The position numbers and the translations under genes are program-made. From assembly GCF_031179145.1 (NCBI RefSeq), contig NZ_JAPSIB010000016.1, forward strand, positions 17,212 to 81,211: a stretch of DNA of 64,000 bases, in the 5' to 3' direction. Positions 40,411-48,481 of the stretch are shown piece after piece (position 1 is the first letter of the stretch; each line of letters begins with the position of its first letter). Under the pieces are notes generated by a model that made no database searches, had not been told where the DNA came from, and worked only from the letters and a program-made list of their open reading frames with translations. Source of the stretch: Brevibacterium sp. (GTDB lineage Bacteria; Actinomycetota; Actinomycetes; Actinomycetales; Brevibacteriaceae).

Positions 40411-41008
40411 GGGGGTTGTCCTTCCGACGGTCGGAACCGACTCCGGGTTCGAAGACGGACAGGGAGAAGCGCACGGGCGCCTCGGCGGGGTTGGCGTAGG
40501 AGTGCGGTTCGTCGCCGGCGAAGCTCATCGCATCTCCGGGAGCGAGTTCGGAGGTTTCGCCGGCGACGGTGAGGGTGAGCCGGCCATCGAGGACGAGGAC
40601 GAGCTCGCGGGTGCCGGGCGAATGGGCTTCACTCTCGTGATCCTCCCCCGGCTCCAGTCGCCAGTCCCAGAGCTCGACGATGTCCGGCGGGGCGGTGGAG
40701 GCCATGAGCACTCCCTGCCCGCCCGCGGGCCCGGACCACAGGACGGCGCCTTCACCTGCGCGGGTGATGTCGATGTGCCGGCGCTCCGGTGGCTCGACGA
40801 GCGACGGGAGGCCGACCCCGAGGGCGTCGCTGAGACTGAGCAGCGTGCCGATGCTCGGGTTGGCGGCGCCCTGTTCGACGTTGACGACCATGCGCCGGCT
40901 GATGCCGGCGACCTCCGCGAGCCGATCGAGCGTCCACCCGCGGGCTGTTCGCTCGTGTCGGACGCGGGACCCGATGACCGCGGCCAGGGTTTCGGTGCTT
41001 GCACTCAT
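40403..41008 (-). CDS. XRE family regulator with C-terminal cupin domain
   Basis: 201 residues from the ATG at 41008. N-terminal HTH_3: LAAVIGSRVRHERTARGWTLDRLAEVAGISRRMVVNVEQGAANPSIGTLLSLSDALGV. C-terminal cupin (about 110-195): WRLEPGEDHESEAHSPGTRELVLVLDGRLTLTVAGETSELAPGDAMSFAGDEPHSYANP, with the His/Glu pattern that can bind metal or ligand. Such regulators often repress their own operon and a linked transporter. Three AGTGCA-type boxes overlap its promoter and start codon, which points to autoregulation. First gene of the three-gene operon. Confidence 0.9.
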   Translation of the reverse strand: MSASTETLAAVIGSRVRHERTARGWTLDRLAEVAGISRRMVVNVEQGAANPSIGTLLSLSDALGVGLPSLVEPPERRHIDITRAGEGAVLWSGPAGGQGVLMASTAPPDIVELWDWRLEPGEDHESEAHSPGTRELVLVLDGRLTLTVAGETSELAPGDAMSFAGDEPHSYANPAEAPVRFSLSVFEPGVGSDRRKDNPHD

Positions 41009-41009
41009 A

Positions 41010-41039
41010 AGTGCATCATAGTGCACTATTCAGTGCACT
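41010..41039 (-). promoter_or_regulatory. Promoter and triple AGTGCACT operator of the XRE-cupin operon
   Basis: AGTGCATC, AGTGCACT and AGTGCACT begin at 41010, 41020 and 41032 (plus strand). On the minus strand TATGAT (41020-41015) is followed by six bases and the ATG, so the transcript is leaderless and the boxes cover -10 to about -35. Confidence 0.65.
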
Positions 41040-41063
41040 CGGCAAATCGGACAGGCTAGGGCG

Positions 41064-41109
41064 CTCGCGCTCCTGCTCTCGCAAGTTCTCGCGCTCCCGC
41101 TCCCGCAAG
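41064..41109. repeat. 22-bp direct repeat, period 24
   Basis: CTCGCGCTCCTGCTCTCGCA and CTCGCGCTCCCGCTCCCGCA, both followed by AG, lie at 41064 and 41088, between the rbsK stop and the XRE promoter. Two mismatches. Possible transcript end of rbsK; function unknown. Confidence 0.7.
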
Positions 41110-41127
41110 ATGGAGAGGACAGCGCGG

Positions 41128-41961
41128 TCAGACGTAGCTCTCGAGCGCCTCGAACTCCGGCTGCGCGCTCGGATCGAGCACTGCCGCGGCGCCCACGGCA
41201 TTGGCCACCCGCAGCGATTCGCCATGTGAGAGCCCCGAGCGCAGGGCGATGGTCAGTGCCGCGCAGAAGGCGTCACCGGCTCCGACGGTGCTGACCGGGG
41301 TGGTCGGAACCGCCGGGGCGAAGGCTATGCGCTCCCCCTTTTCCAGCAGGGCCGAACCATCGGCGCCATAGGTGACGGCGACGAGCTTCGCGGTCTTCAG
41401 CTGCGGGAGGAGTTCGTATTCGGTTTCGTTGACGATGATGAGGTCGGCCCGGTCGACCACCTCGGCGGGCAGAGTCAGGGCGGGAGCCGCATTCACGACG
41501 AAGTACCCGCGGACCTTCTCCGCGAGCTCGGCCACGAGGTCGAGGGAGATCTCGAGCTGGGTGAGCACGGTCTCCGTCTCACTGAACTCGATGGCATCGA
41601 TTCCCACGTGGGCGTTCGCCCCCTCGCAGACGGCGATGAGATTCTCCCCTTGCGCGTCGACCACGATCAGGGCCGTGCCGGTTTCCCCGTCGACGATCTC
41701 GACACCGCTGATGTCGACACCCGCGGCGACGAGCGCCCCTGTCATCTCCCGGCCTGCGGCATCGGAGCCCACGGCGCCGATCATCCTCGTCCGCGCCCCG
41801 AGACGCGCGGCGGCCGCGGCCTGGTTCGCGCCTTTGCCGCCGGAGCTGTGGACCAGCCGCCCGCCACCGACGGTCTCTCCCGCCCCCGGCAGGCGGGAGA
41901 CGAGCGCGGTGACGTCGGCGTTGATGCTGCCGACGACGGTGAGGTCGAGATCGATGTTCAT
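41128..41961 (-). CDS. rbsK: Ribokinase (PfkB family)
   Basis: Phosphorylates ribose or a related sugar at O5. 277 residues. PfkB signatures: VVGSINADVTALVSRLPGAGETVGGG, SSGGKGANQAAAAARLGARTRMIGAVGSD, the central VNETEYELL, and the catalytic VSTVGAGDAFCAALTIAL. No ribose transporter is adjacent. Its ATG overlaps the stop of the tetR gene by one base (TGATG), so the two are coupled and the kinase is under control of that regulator's promoter. Confidence 0.9.
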   Translation of the reverse strand: MNIDLDLTVVGSINADVTALVSRLPGAGETVGGGRLVHSSGGKGANQAAAAARLGARTRMIGAVGSDAAGREMTGALVAAGVDISGVEIVDGETGTALIVVDAQGENLIAVCEGANAHVGIDAIEFSETETVLTQLEISLDLVAELAEKVRGYFVVNAAPALTLPAEVVDRADLIIVNETEYELLPQLKTAKLVAVTYGADGSALLEKGERIAFAPAVPTTPVSTVGAGDAFCAALTIALRSGLSHGESLRVANAVGAAAVLDPSAQPEFEALESYV

Positions 41962-42566
41962 CAGTTTCCTTCGTGGTGGCCGGTGCGGGCGGACTGACGG
42001 CGAGGCGCTGGGGACACGAGAACGTCGAGCATCGTCTCCAGGTAGTCAGGTGAGAGATCGGCTTCGGCGGGCGTCGCGTGAGCGAGCTGAGCGATGCCGA
42101 GGTAACCGGTGTAGGCGAGCTGCGCCCTCTGCCTCGCCTCGTCGGCATCGAAGCCGATCGCAGTGAACTGCTCCGCAAGGTAGTCGAGGCGGCGCCGCGT
42201 GACCCGTGCGAGCAGCGGCGCGACGAGCGGGTGCTGAGCGGAGGCCTGGAGCGCCAGTTCCACTCGCGCCCCGCGTTCGCTTCGGCTCTCGACGGCGCCG
42301 AAGAGCAGAGCACGCAGCCGAGGCACGCCGACCGGAACTTCGGCGATCTCGGCAATCACCTCCTCCGTGTCCAATCGCTCCCACAGCTCCAAGGTCGCGA
42401 CGATCAGCGCATCCCGGCCTGAGAAGTGCCAGTAGAAGCTGCCCTTCGTGGAGCCGAGCCGCACCGCGAGCGGTTCGATCGCGATGGCGGAGAGCCCCCC
42501 TTCAGCCACAGCATCGAGAGCGGCGATGGTCCAATCGTCTGCGGTCAGACGCTTCCTTGATGGCAT
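41961..42566 (-). CDS. TetR family transcriptional regulator
   Basis: 201 residues from the ATG at 42566 (ATG at 42572 is an alternative). The HTH is clear: TADDWTIAALDAVAEGGLSAIAIEPLAVRLGSTKGSFYWHFSGRDALIVATLELWE. The C-terminal ligand domain is not diagnostic. It is divergent from the SRPBCC-DUF2867 gene; two 16-bp CATACG palindromes in the 56-base gap are its likely binding sites, so it probably controls both directions, including the downstream rbsK. Confidence 0.88.
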   Translation of the reverse strand: MPSRKRLTADDWTIAALDAVAEGGLSAIAIEPLAVRLGSTKGSFYWHFSGRDALIVATLELWERLDTEEVIAEIAEVPVGVPRLRALLFGAVESRSERGARVELALQASAQHPLVAPLLARVTRRRLDYLAEQFTAIGFDADEARQRAQLAYTGYLGIAQLAHATPAEADLSPDYLETMLDVLVSPAPRRQSARTGHHEGN

Positions 42567-42569
42567 ACC

Positions 42570-42609
42570 CATACGGTAGCGTATGTACCATACCATACGC
42601 TGGCGTACG
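42570..42609. promoter_or_regulatory. Two CATACG palindromes, candidate TetR operators
   Basis: CATACG-GTAG-CGTATG (42570-42585) and CATACG-CTGG-CGTACG (42594-42609), centres 24 bp apart. The first overlaps the tetR start, the second the region just before the ribosome binding site AAGGAG of the divergent gene. Confidence 0.7.
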
Positions 42610-42622
42610 GAAGGAGATCGCC

Positions 42623-43651
42623 ATGCGAATCCACAACGCGCATTCACGGCTCGTCAGGGCATCGACGCGCACCATCGCATCACTGTTGGACACGATAGGC
42701 CAGACCGACGACGCACTCTACCCTCCACTGTGGGAGCCGATGCGCCTCGACGGCCGCGTGGCAGTCGGGGCAAGCGGCACTCACGGCACCATCAGCGCCT
42801 ACCAGCCGGGCGAACTCATCGAGTTCACGTTTCCTGCGGGCCTGGGCATCACCGGGACGCATTCGTTCACCGTGAACCCTGTCGATTCGGAGCGGATCGA
42901 GGTCAGGCACGTCGTCCGCGCCGACGCGACGCCTCCGGCCTGGCTGGCATGGAAGGCCGCGATCGAGCCGTCTCACGACGCGGTACTCGAGCAGGTGCTC
43001 GATCGACTCGAAACTGCAGTCGGGACTCCCCCTTCCCGCCCGCACCGGCTCTCCCGCTATGCACGGCTCCTGCGACGACTCGAGTCCCCGCGGGCCCATG
43101 AGGTCGACGTGGAGCAGACCGGGCTGACCGTCGGTTCTCTTCCTCGCGTCGACTTCTCGGACGTGTTCGCCATCGAACGCCGTCGGGAGACGTCGTCCGA
43201 TGCCGACGAGTGGGCGGAGGCGATCTTCGATGACCCGCCGAGGTGGGTCAGCGCGCTGATGACGATTCGCGAGCGTCTGGTCGGGTACTTCGGCTTTGAT
43301 CAGGAAAGCGCCGAGATGTTCACTCCCATCGCCCGCACCGACGATGAGGTGCTGTTCGGCGTCGACGCCGGCCACCTGGACTTCCGCACCTCGGTCCGGT
43401 GCGAATCAGAGCAGGTCGTCCTCAGCGGAGCCGTGACGATGCACAACCTCCGGGGTCGGATCTACTTCGCCCTCGTCCGGCCGATCCACCCGTTCGTCAT
43501 CCGCGCCATGCTCAACCGAGCGGCCAGGCGATTGGCTCACCGCAGCGCCGCGTCGGCGGAAACTCGCACGCCGGACATGGAAGAAGCCCCGAGAACCTTG
43601 ATCTCTCAAGACTCTCGGGGCTCCTCGTTCGGGGTGAGTAACGGGACTTGA
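42623..43651 (+). CDS. SRPBCC-like/DUF2867 fusion protein
   Basis: 342 residues. Residues about 20-135 resemble an SRPBCC ligand-binding fold (DDALYPPLWEPMRLDGRVAVGASGTHGTISAYQPGELIEFTFPAGLGITGTHSFTV). Residues about 175-315 are a DUF2867 domain: WVSALMTIRERLVGYFGFD, TDDEVLFGVDAGHLDFRTSVR and LRGRIYFALVRPIHPFVIRAMLNRAARR. The last 28 residues are encoded by the terminator hairpin and the 3' end of the antisense tRNA-His gene, so the C-terminus is not conserved protein. AAGGAG precedes the ATG. Divergent from and probably repressed by the TetR regulator. Ligand unknown. Confidence 0.75.
   Translation: MRIHNAHSRLVRASTRTIASLLDTIGQTDDALYPPLWEPMRLDGRVAVGASGTHGTISAYQPGELIEFTFPAGLGITGTHSFTVNPVDSERIEVRHVVRADATPPAWLAWKAAIEPSHDAVLEQVLDRLETAVGTPPSRPHRLSRYARLLRRLESPRAHEVDVEQTGLTVGSLPRVDFSDVFAIERRRETSSDADEWAEAIFDDPPRWVSALMTIRERLVGYFGFDQESAEMFTPIARTDDEVLFGVDAGHLDFRTSVRCESEQVVLSGAVTMHNLRGRIYFALVRPIHPFVIRAMLNRAARRLAHRSAASAETRTPDMEEAPRTLISQDSRGSSFGVSNGT
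43585..43622 (-). terminator. Terminator of tRNA-His
   Basis: AGCCCCGAGA and TCTCGGGGCT pair perfectly, with an inner TTGA/TCAA pair. On the minus strand the stem is followed by TCTTCC. It lies 10 bases past the tRNA 3' end and inside the end of the opposing SRPBCC-DUF2867 frame. Confidence 0.8.
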
Positions 43652-43705
43652 ACCCGCGACATCCGCGACCACAACGCGGCGCTCTACCAGCTGAGCTATA
43701 CCCAC
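43633..43705 (-). tRNA. tRNA-His (GTG)
   Basis: On the minus strand GTGGGTA pairs with TACTCAC as acceptor stem (one G-T pair). D arm AGCTCAGCTGGTAGAGC, anticodon arm CGCGTTGTGGTCGCG with anticodon GTG, T arm CGGGTTCAAGTCCCG. A G precedes the first base, as the extra -1 G of tRNA-His, and faces C73. The CCA end is not encoded. The stop codon of the opposing gene lies within it. Confidence 0.93.
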
Positions 43706-43931
43706 CACATGCTCTGCACCAAGGCGCAGACAGCAAGATACATCCTAACCGCCCCCGCGCGGGCGAGCAAACGCGGAAACGGCTTGGACCGAGAATGAGA
43801 TGCAAGTCTCCTATCGTGCAACGATTCAGTCGCGGCGTATAACGGTTTCGGAGATTCGGTAGGACGGCAGGGACGGGTTCACTAGTATTGAGTCGTCATT
43901 GTCACCGACAATCGTTCAAGGAAACCAGTAC

Positions 43932-45650
43932 ATGGCTCGTGCGCTGATCTCTGTCTCCAACGACGGGTTCACCTATCTGTCCCTCAACGGGGCATCGAGC
44001 CGCTATTCCGACGCCGGACGGGCGCTGTCCTACCTGGGCGACTACGCCCGCGAAACCGGCACCCCCGTGTTCGTGACCATCGACGATGGCAGCAGAGGCG
44101 TCGAGGTCCACATCGACGCATTCGGCAAGGTTGCCCCGCAGACGAACGGCTCCTCTCCCGACCGCTCCCCCGCCGAGGCGACCGCCACTGTCACCTCGGC
44201 CTCTCCTGCCGCGACGGGGACCGCGACTCCCCTCACGCTCGATGACGCGTCCGCCGACTCAGCCGCAGCCACCTCGGCGAACGGGATCTCCTCAGCTCGT
44301 TCTGGACCCCAGTCCACGATTGCCGTCGACTCCGACGACTTGAGCACCGGCGGAGCCGAACTGAGCCCGGGCGGCGAGGAGTATCCGCAGGGCACTCCGT
44401 TCTCGGGCCCGGTCGCCATCACCGCCCCGGCTCCTCGACTGCGGCCGCGCCGCGCCAAGAAGCCGCCCAAGCAGCGTCGACCGCTGCACCTGAAGAAAGT
44501 CACCGTTCCAGGCCTGGTGCTCATCGGCCTCGCGATCCTGATGATCGGGGCCTTCGTCATCCCCAACTTCGTGCCCGATCAGGCAGAGGAAGCGCCGCAG
44601 ACGATCAGCACCGAAGCGCAGCCGAATCCCCATTCGGACATCGTCGTCGCCGACACCAAGGACGTCGTCCCCGGATTCGCCCACAGCCCGAAGTGGGAGG
44701 CCAAGGTCCCCGAGGCCGCCTCGGTGACTGCATCGGACCGCGGTGTCCTCGTCGTCAACGACGAGAAGCTGGAGGTCCTCGATCCGAGGACGGGCGAGGT
44801 GCGCTACTCAGGCAAGGTCAGCCAGCCGCCGACGTTCGCCGTCGACACGATCATCGACGGCAGACCCGCACTGCTGTGGCAGGTCGGCGACTCCGCCGAG
44901 GCACTGTTCGACGGGGACAAGAAGCCGATTCGCTACCAGCTCCCGGACAATGCGCGGATCTCCTCTGCGGGCACGAGCGTGCTTGTGAAGTCGGGCAACA
45001 AGCTCTCGACCTTCGGAGCGGACAGACTCATCGACGTCCCCACTCCCGAATCGGGCATGACCCCGATGGCGGTCGAGAACGACAAGCTCTACAGCGCCGA
45101 CTACGACGGACCGGTTCGTGCCACGAACATCAAGACCGGCGACGAGCGCGACATCAATCTCGAGGCGCCCTCCGACAATCTCAAGATCATCAAATGGATC
45201 TCCGCCGGCCACGGCAAGATCATCACCCTCTGGGGCGAGCAGGGCGCATCGACGAACAGCGGGCATCGGATCCAGCTCGTCGTCCATTCCCTTGAGGACG
45301 GAGCCATCCTGTCGACGGTCACCACGACGACCGACATCGTCGGCGAGATGTCATGGGTTCGCGGCCAGGGAAGCGAACGGGCCTACATCGGCCCCTACCT
45401 CTTCGATATGAAGTCGGGCCTGCTGCTCATGGACACTTCGCGCGCCGACATCCACCTGTCTGAGCCCCGGGGAACGATCGTCCCCTGCACTGTCGCGAGC
45501 GACGCCTCGTGCCTGCTCGCTGGCAATGACGCCTACCGGACTGAGACCCGTCTGCTGGCCGTGACCGACTCCGGGAACACGGCACTCGTCGACAGCCCGG
45601 ATTCCAAGATCCGCGCTTACGACAGGAAGCCCGGCACGCCCGACAAATAG
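43932..45650 (+). CDS. Single-pass membrane protein with beta-propeller-like outer domain
   Basis: 572 residues from the ATG at 43932, which has AAGGAAA ahead; a TTG 11 codons upstream is less likely. Residues 1-70 form a small cytoplasmic domain (ARALISVSNDGFTYLSLNGASSRYSDAGRALSYLGDYARETGTPVFVTIDDG). A long Ser/Ala/Asp-rich linker follows, then a basic patch (RLRPRRAKKPPKQRR), a membrane helix (VPGLVLIGLAILMIGAFVIP, about 193-213) and an outer domain with repeated blocks such as VTASDRGVLVVNDEKLEVLDPRTGEVRYSGK and KLYSADYDGPVRATNIKTGDERDI, PQQ/WD-propeller-like. Function unknown. It is followed by a secreted Ser-rich protein gene. Confidence 0.65.
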   Translation: MARALISVSNDGFTYLSLNGASSRYSDAGRALSYLGDYARETGTPVFVTIDDGSRGVEVHIDAFGKVAPQTNGSSPDRSPAEATATVTSASPAATGTATPLTLDDASADSAAATSANGISSARSGPQSTIAVDSDDLSTGGAELSPGGEEYPQGTPFSGPVAITAPAPRLRPRRAKKPPKQRRPLHLKKVTVPGLVLIGLAILMIGAFVIPNFVPDQAEEAPQTISTEAQPNPHSDIVVADTKDVVPGFAHSPKWEAKVPEAASVTASDRGVLVVNDEKLEVLDPRTGEVRYSGKVSQPPTFAVDTIIDGRPALLWQVGDSAEALFDGDKKPIRYQLPDNARISSAGTSVLVKSGNKLSTFGADRLIDVPTPESGMTPMAVENDKLYSADYDGPVRATNIKTGDERDINLEAPSDNLKIIKWISAGHGKIITLWGEQGASTNSGHRIQLVVHSLEDGAILSTVTTTTDIVGEMSWVRGQGSERAYIGPYLFDMKSGLLLMDTSRADIHLSEPRGTIVPCTVASDASCLLAGNDAYRTETRLLAVTDSGNTALVDSPDSKIRAYDRKPGTPDK

Positions 45651-45759
45651 TACGAAACTTTCTCGCGTTCAACGATGCCACTATGATGGTGGCCGACGTG
45701 CCTCTGTGTCAGGCCTCCCGAAAGCTCGATGACCGGAGTCCCCATCGCGAAGGAATACA

Positions 45760-47301
45760 GTGCCCCCGACCCATGAGCTCTGCCGCACTGCGGCCGCACT
45801 CGGCACTATCCTTGCCCTCCTGGTCCTCTCTCAATTCGGCATTTCGACGCCCGCGAACGCGATCTATCTCCACCCCCCGACGGAGACTTCGTCCAACTCG
45901 ACAGCGGCTGTCACGGCAGACGCGAGTTCCGGTGATGACGGCTCCGCTTCTTCCTCGCCGGACACCTCCGCCGAGGCGGACGCGGGTTCGGGCGATTCTT
46001 CGTCCGCAGAGGCGGATGGGGCGGAGGCGTCCGCCGGAGCCGACTCCGCCAACGCGGACGATTCCACTGAGGACGGGGCCGACGGGTCGAAGGATCCGAC
46101 CGAAGATCCGACCGAGGATCCTGATCCATCCGAGGAGTGTTCACTCGAATCGGATCCCAACTGCAAACCTTCTCCGGCCAGCGACGTTCCGGCGGCATGG
46201 GGCGCCGATCAGACACTCCGCTTATCCGACGTCCCCGACAGCTGGGTCGGCCAGACCTTCAGCGGGCCATCGAATGACGGCACCATCAGGGTGCCCGCTC
46301 AGAATGCGTCGAAGACTGACACCGACGACAGCGGGAACCCTGTTGCCGCTTCGTCGGCACCTGCACCGGAGAAATACTCTCTGGATTCCAATGGCTACGT
46401 CGTCGACGCGGCCAACCGTGATGAACCGATGAAGTTCGAGGGGTTCGACAACGATCCTGGATGGAAGTTCAACTCGAACGGCGAGACGATCAGCGTCACC
46501 GGCGAGCCCTATACCGGTTCCGACACCGGCTCCGACCCTGATGCCTCCTCGACCGGCAACGACACTGGCACGGAAACAGGTGAGTCGGACAGCACCTCCA
46601 CCGACGGCACCGCAGATGCCAACACCGCCGACTCGAGCGGAACCGATACCGCCGGAGCGGACTCGGCAGATTCCGACGCATCCGGGTCGACCAGCTCGTC
46701 CGATCCCGACTCCACCAGCACCGCGGACAGCACTGATTCGGCCGACAGCAGCGCCTCCTCCGACATCACCTCGGCGCAGGATGCCACCGACGATCGCAGT
46801 GACGGCACCCCGACGCCGACCCCCACGGACGACGCCGGGAAGTCCGGCACCCCTTCGTCGCCCGGCTCGGACCCCGGAACGGAGGCCAGCAGTTCCTCGG
46901 GCAGCGACGACGGCAGCGGCGAAGGCGGCACCGGCGGCGGCGATCAATCGGTCCCCGACCCGTCGACGGGCAACGGCTCGGTGGACACCCGCGACACCAT
47001 CCCCGGTGACATCGGGGCCGACTGGGTCCCCGCGGGCGATGGCCCGGCCCAACGCCCGGACTACTCCGACCCCGTGCCGAGCAACCCCGACACCTCGATG
47101 CCGAATGACGAAACGGACCTCATCACGGGAGGCAGCCAGCCCGCACCCCGCGCCAACACTCCCCCGTCCCCATCGTTCGGCGAATCGATCGTCAGCACGC
47201 TCGTCAGCTCGTGGCCCGTGTTCGTCCTGGCCGCCTTCGGAATGGCCGCCGTCGGGTTCATCATCTACCTCGTGGGACGCCGCGGCTCCAAGCAGGCCTG
47301 A
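45760..47301 (+). CDS. Surface protein rich in Ser, Asp and Thr with C-terminal anchor helix
   Basis: 513 residues. GTG start with AAGGA five bases ahead. A signal peptide (AAALGTILALLVLSQFGIST, then PANA) is followed by acidic low-complexity sequence, a small folded-looking part (about 145-250: LRLSDVPDSWVGQTFSGPSNDGTIRVP and MKFEGFDNDPGWKFNSNGETISVTG), about 200 residues of S/D/T/G repeats, and a C-terminal helix (VFVLAAFGMAAVGFIIYLVG) with the basic end RRGSKQA. There is no LPXTG motif, so it would be held by the helix. Looks like a stalk that displays a small domain; role unknown. Confidence 0.65.
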   Translation: MPPTHELCRTAAALGTILALLVLSQFGISTPANAIYLHPPTETSSNSTAAVTADASSGDDGSASSSPDTSAEADAGSGDSSSAEADGAEASAGADSANADDSTEDGADGSKDPTEDPTEDPDPSEECSLESDPNCKPSPASDVPAAWGADQTLRLSDVPDSWVGQTFSGPSNDGTIRVPAQNASKTDTDDSGNPVAASSAPAPEKYSLDSNGYVVDAANRDEPMKFEGFDNDPGWKFNSNGETISVTGEPYTGSDTGSDPDASSTGNDTGTETGESDSTSTDGTADANTADSSGTDTAGADSADSDASGSTSSSDPDSTSTADSTDSADSSASSDITSAQDATDDRSDGTPTPTPTDDAGKSGTPSSPGSDPGTEASSSSGSDDGSGEGGTGGGDQSVPDPSTGNGSVDTRDTIPGDIGADWVPAGDGPAQRPDYSDPVPSNPDTSMPNDETDLITGGSQPAPRANTPPSPSFGESIVSTLVSSWPVFVLAAFGMAAVGFIIYLVGRRGSKQA

Positions 47302-47447
47302 TCGAACGCGCCTGCTCAGGCAGGACATTTCACGTCAGGCGCCCTGATATCTGCCACTCTGGAGAATCCAGCGGTTAAGCTTGACGCCGAGGCACTGTGG
47401 CTCCCTGCCACGTGCGTGAATGCATTCAACCCGGAGGCGACGATCCG

Positions 47448-47735
47448 ATGACTGACAACGTCTACACCTCAGATGTGACCGTGGACAACGCGACCCCTGC
47501 CCAGCTGGCGGAGTCGATCCGACTGCGCGAAGAGCGCATTTCCGAGAACATTGACGAGCTGGTGGGTCGCATCCACCCCAAGGTGCTCGCCTCCCAGGCC
47601 GTTGATCGGGCGAAGTCCACTGTCGTCACCGAGGACGGTCAGCCCAAGACCGACACGATCGCCCTGGCCGCAGGCTCCGTCCTCGGCGTCGCCGCACTCG
47701 TCATCGGTCTGGCCGGAAGGAACCGGCGTGGCTGA
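47448..47735 (+). CDS. DUF3618 family protein
   Basis: 95 residues from the ATG at 47448 with GGAGG upstream. The central block REERISENIDELVGRIHPKVLASQAVDRAKSTV is the DUF3618 pattern, followed by a C-terminal membrane helix (IALAAGSVLGVAALVIGLAG) and a basic end. Family members are small membrane-bound proteins of actinobacteria without known function, often beside YtxH- or phage-shock-like proteins. It overlaps the GroES-like gene by 8 bases. Confidence 0.8.
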   Translation: MTDNVYTSDVTVDNATPAQLAESIRLREERISENIDELVGRIHPKVLASQAVDRAKSTVVTEDGQPKTDTIALAAGSVLGVAALVIGLAGRNRRG

Positions 47736-48048
47736 TGCCGCTCTTCCCATCCGCATGCTCCACGACCGGATCCTGCTCGATCCGGGCCAGGAGGCGGGTG
47801 AACGCAAGTCCTCGGCCGGGATCGTCATCCCGGCGACCGCCTCCATGGGCAAGCGTCTCGTGTGGGGCAAGGTCGTGGCCGCGGGCCCGCATGTGAGGCA
47901 GGCGAACCTCGGTGACACCGTCCTCTACGATCCGGAGGAACTCGCCGAGGTGGAGCTTGAGGGCCAGGCGTATGTGCTCCTGCGTGAGCGCGACGTCCAC
48001 GCCATCGCCGAGCCCGCCGAGCAGTCGAGCGCAGGCATGTACCTGTGA
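47728..48048 (+). CDS. GroES-like co-chaperonin (Cpn10) protein
   Basis: 106 residues from the GTG at 47728, which has AGGA six bases ahead. It follows the Cpn10 pattern: IRMLHDRILLDPG, the mobile-loop region ERKSSAGIVIPATASM, then GKVVAAGPHVRQANLGDTVLYDPEELAEVELEGQAYVLLRERDVHAIAE. No groEL is adjacent and the mobile loop is shorter and altered, so it may not be the housekeeping GroES. Coupled by overlap to the DUF3618 gene. Confidence 0.82.
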   Translation: MADAALPIRMLHDRILLDPGQEAGERKSSAGIVIPATASMGKRLVWGKVVAAGPHVRQANLGDTVLYDPEELAEVELEGQAYVLLRERDVHAIAEPAEQSSAGMYL

Positions 48049-48130
48049 GTCCATCGACGACCCCAAAGGCATGCTGACCTGGTCCGATCTGCGACCTTGA
48101 TCACAAACCGTCGAAAGGTCGGATTTCGGT

Positions 48131-48160
48131 TTGCAAGACGAGGATCGACCTGAGTAATAT
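48131..48160 (+). promoter_or_regulatory. Promoter of tRNA-Lys
   Basis: TTGCAA (48131) and TAATAT (48155) are spaced by 18 bases, about 37 bases before the tRNA. Confidence 0.55.
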
Positions 48161-48197
48161 TAATTCTCGTTGCGCAGGGAACTGCACAGCGAAGAAC

Positions 48198-48273
<76 letters not shown>

Positions 48274-48282
48274 CCAAGCAGA

Positions 48283-48317
48283 AAAACCGCCAGTCGATCG
48301 AATCGGCCGGCGGTTTT
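48283..48317 (+). terminator. Terminator of tRNA-Lys
   Basis: AAAACCGCC and GGCGGTTTT pair around a 17-base loop that has its own TCGAT/ATCG pairing; TTTTC follows. Ten bases after the tRNA. Confidence 0.85.
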
Positions 48318-48481
48318 CTCATTCACGGCGATCGCATTAACCGGTCAGCGACTCTTCTCATTCACGCGAAGAATCCGCGGTTCTCATAATCACGCAACAC
48401 CGCTTGCTGAGAACTGGCTGTTTGGTCTTTGTGCACTCGCTCAAATTAGACTGTCCGGGTGAACTTCCGAACCTGTCGACC

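Noticed and set aside
43898..43912. ATTGTC-ACC-GACAAT inverted repeat as operator of the gene at 43932
   Set aside because: Only six-base arms in a promoter region with no candidate regulator; too weak to list as a feature.
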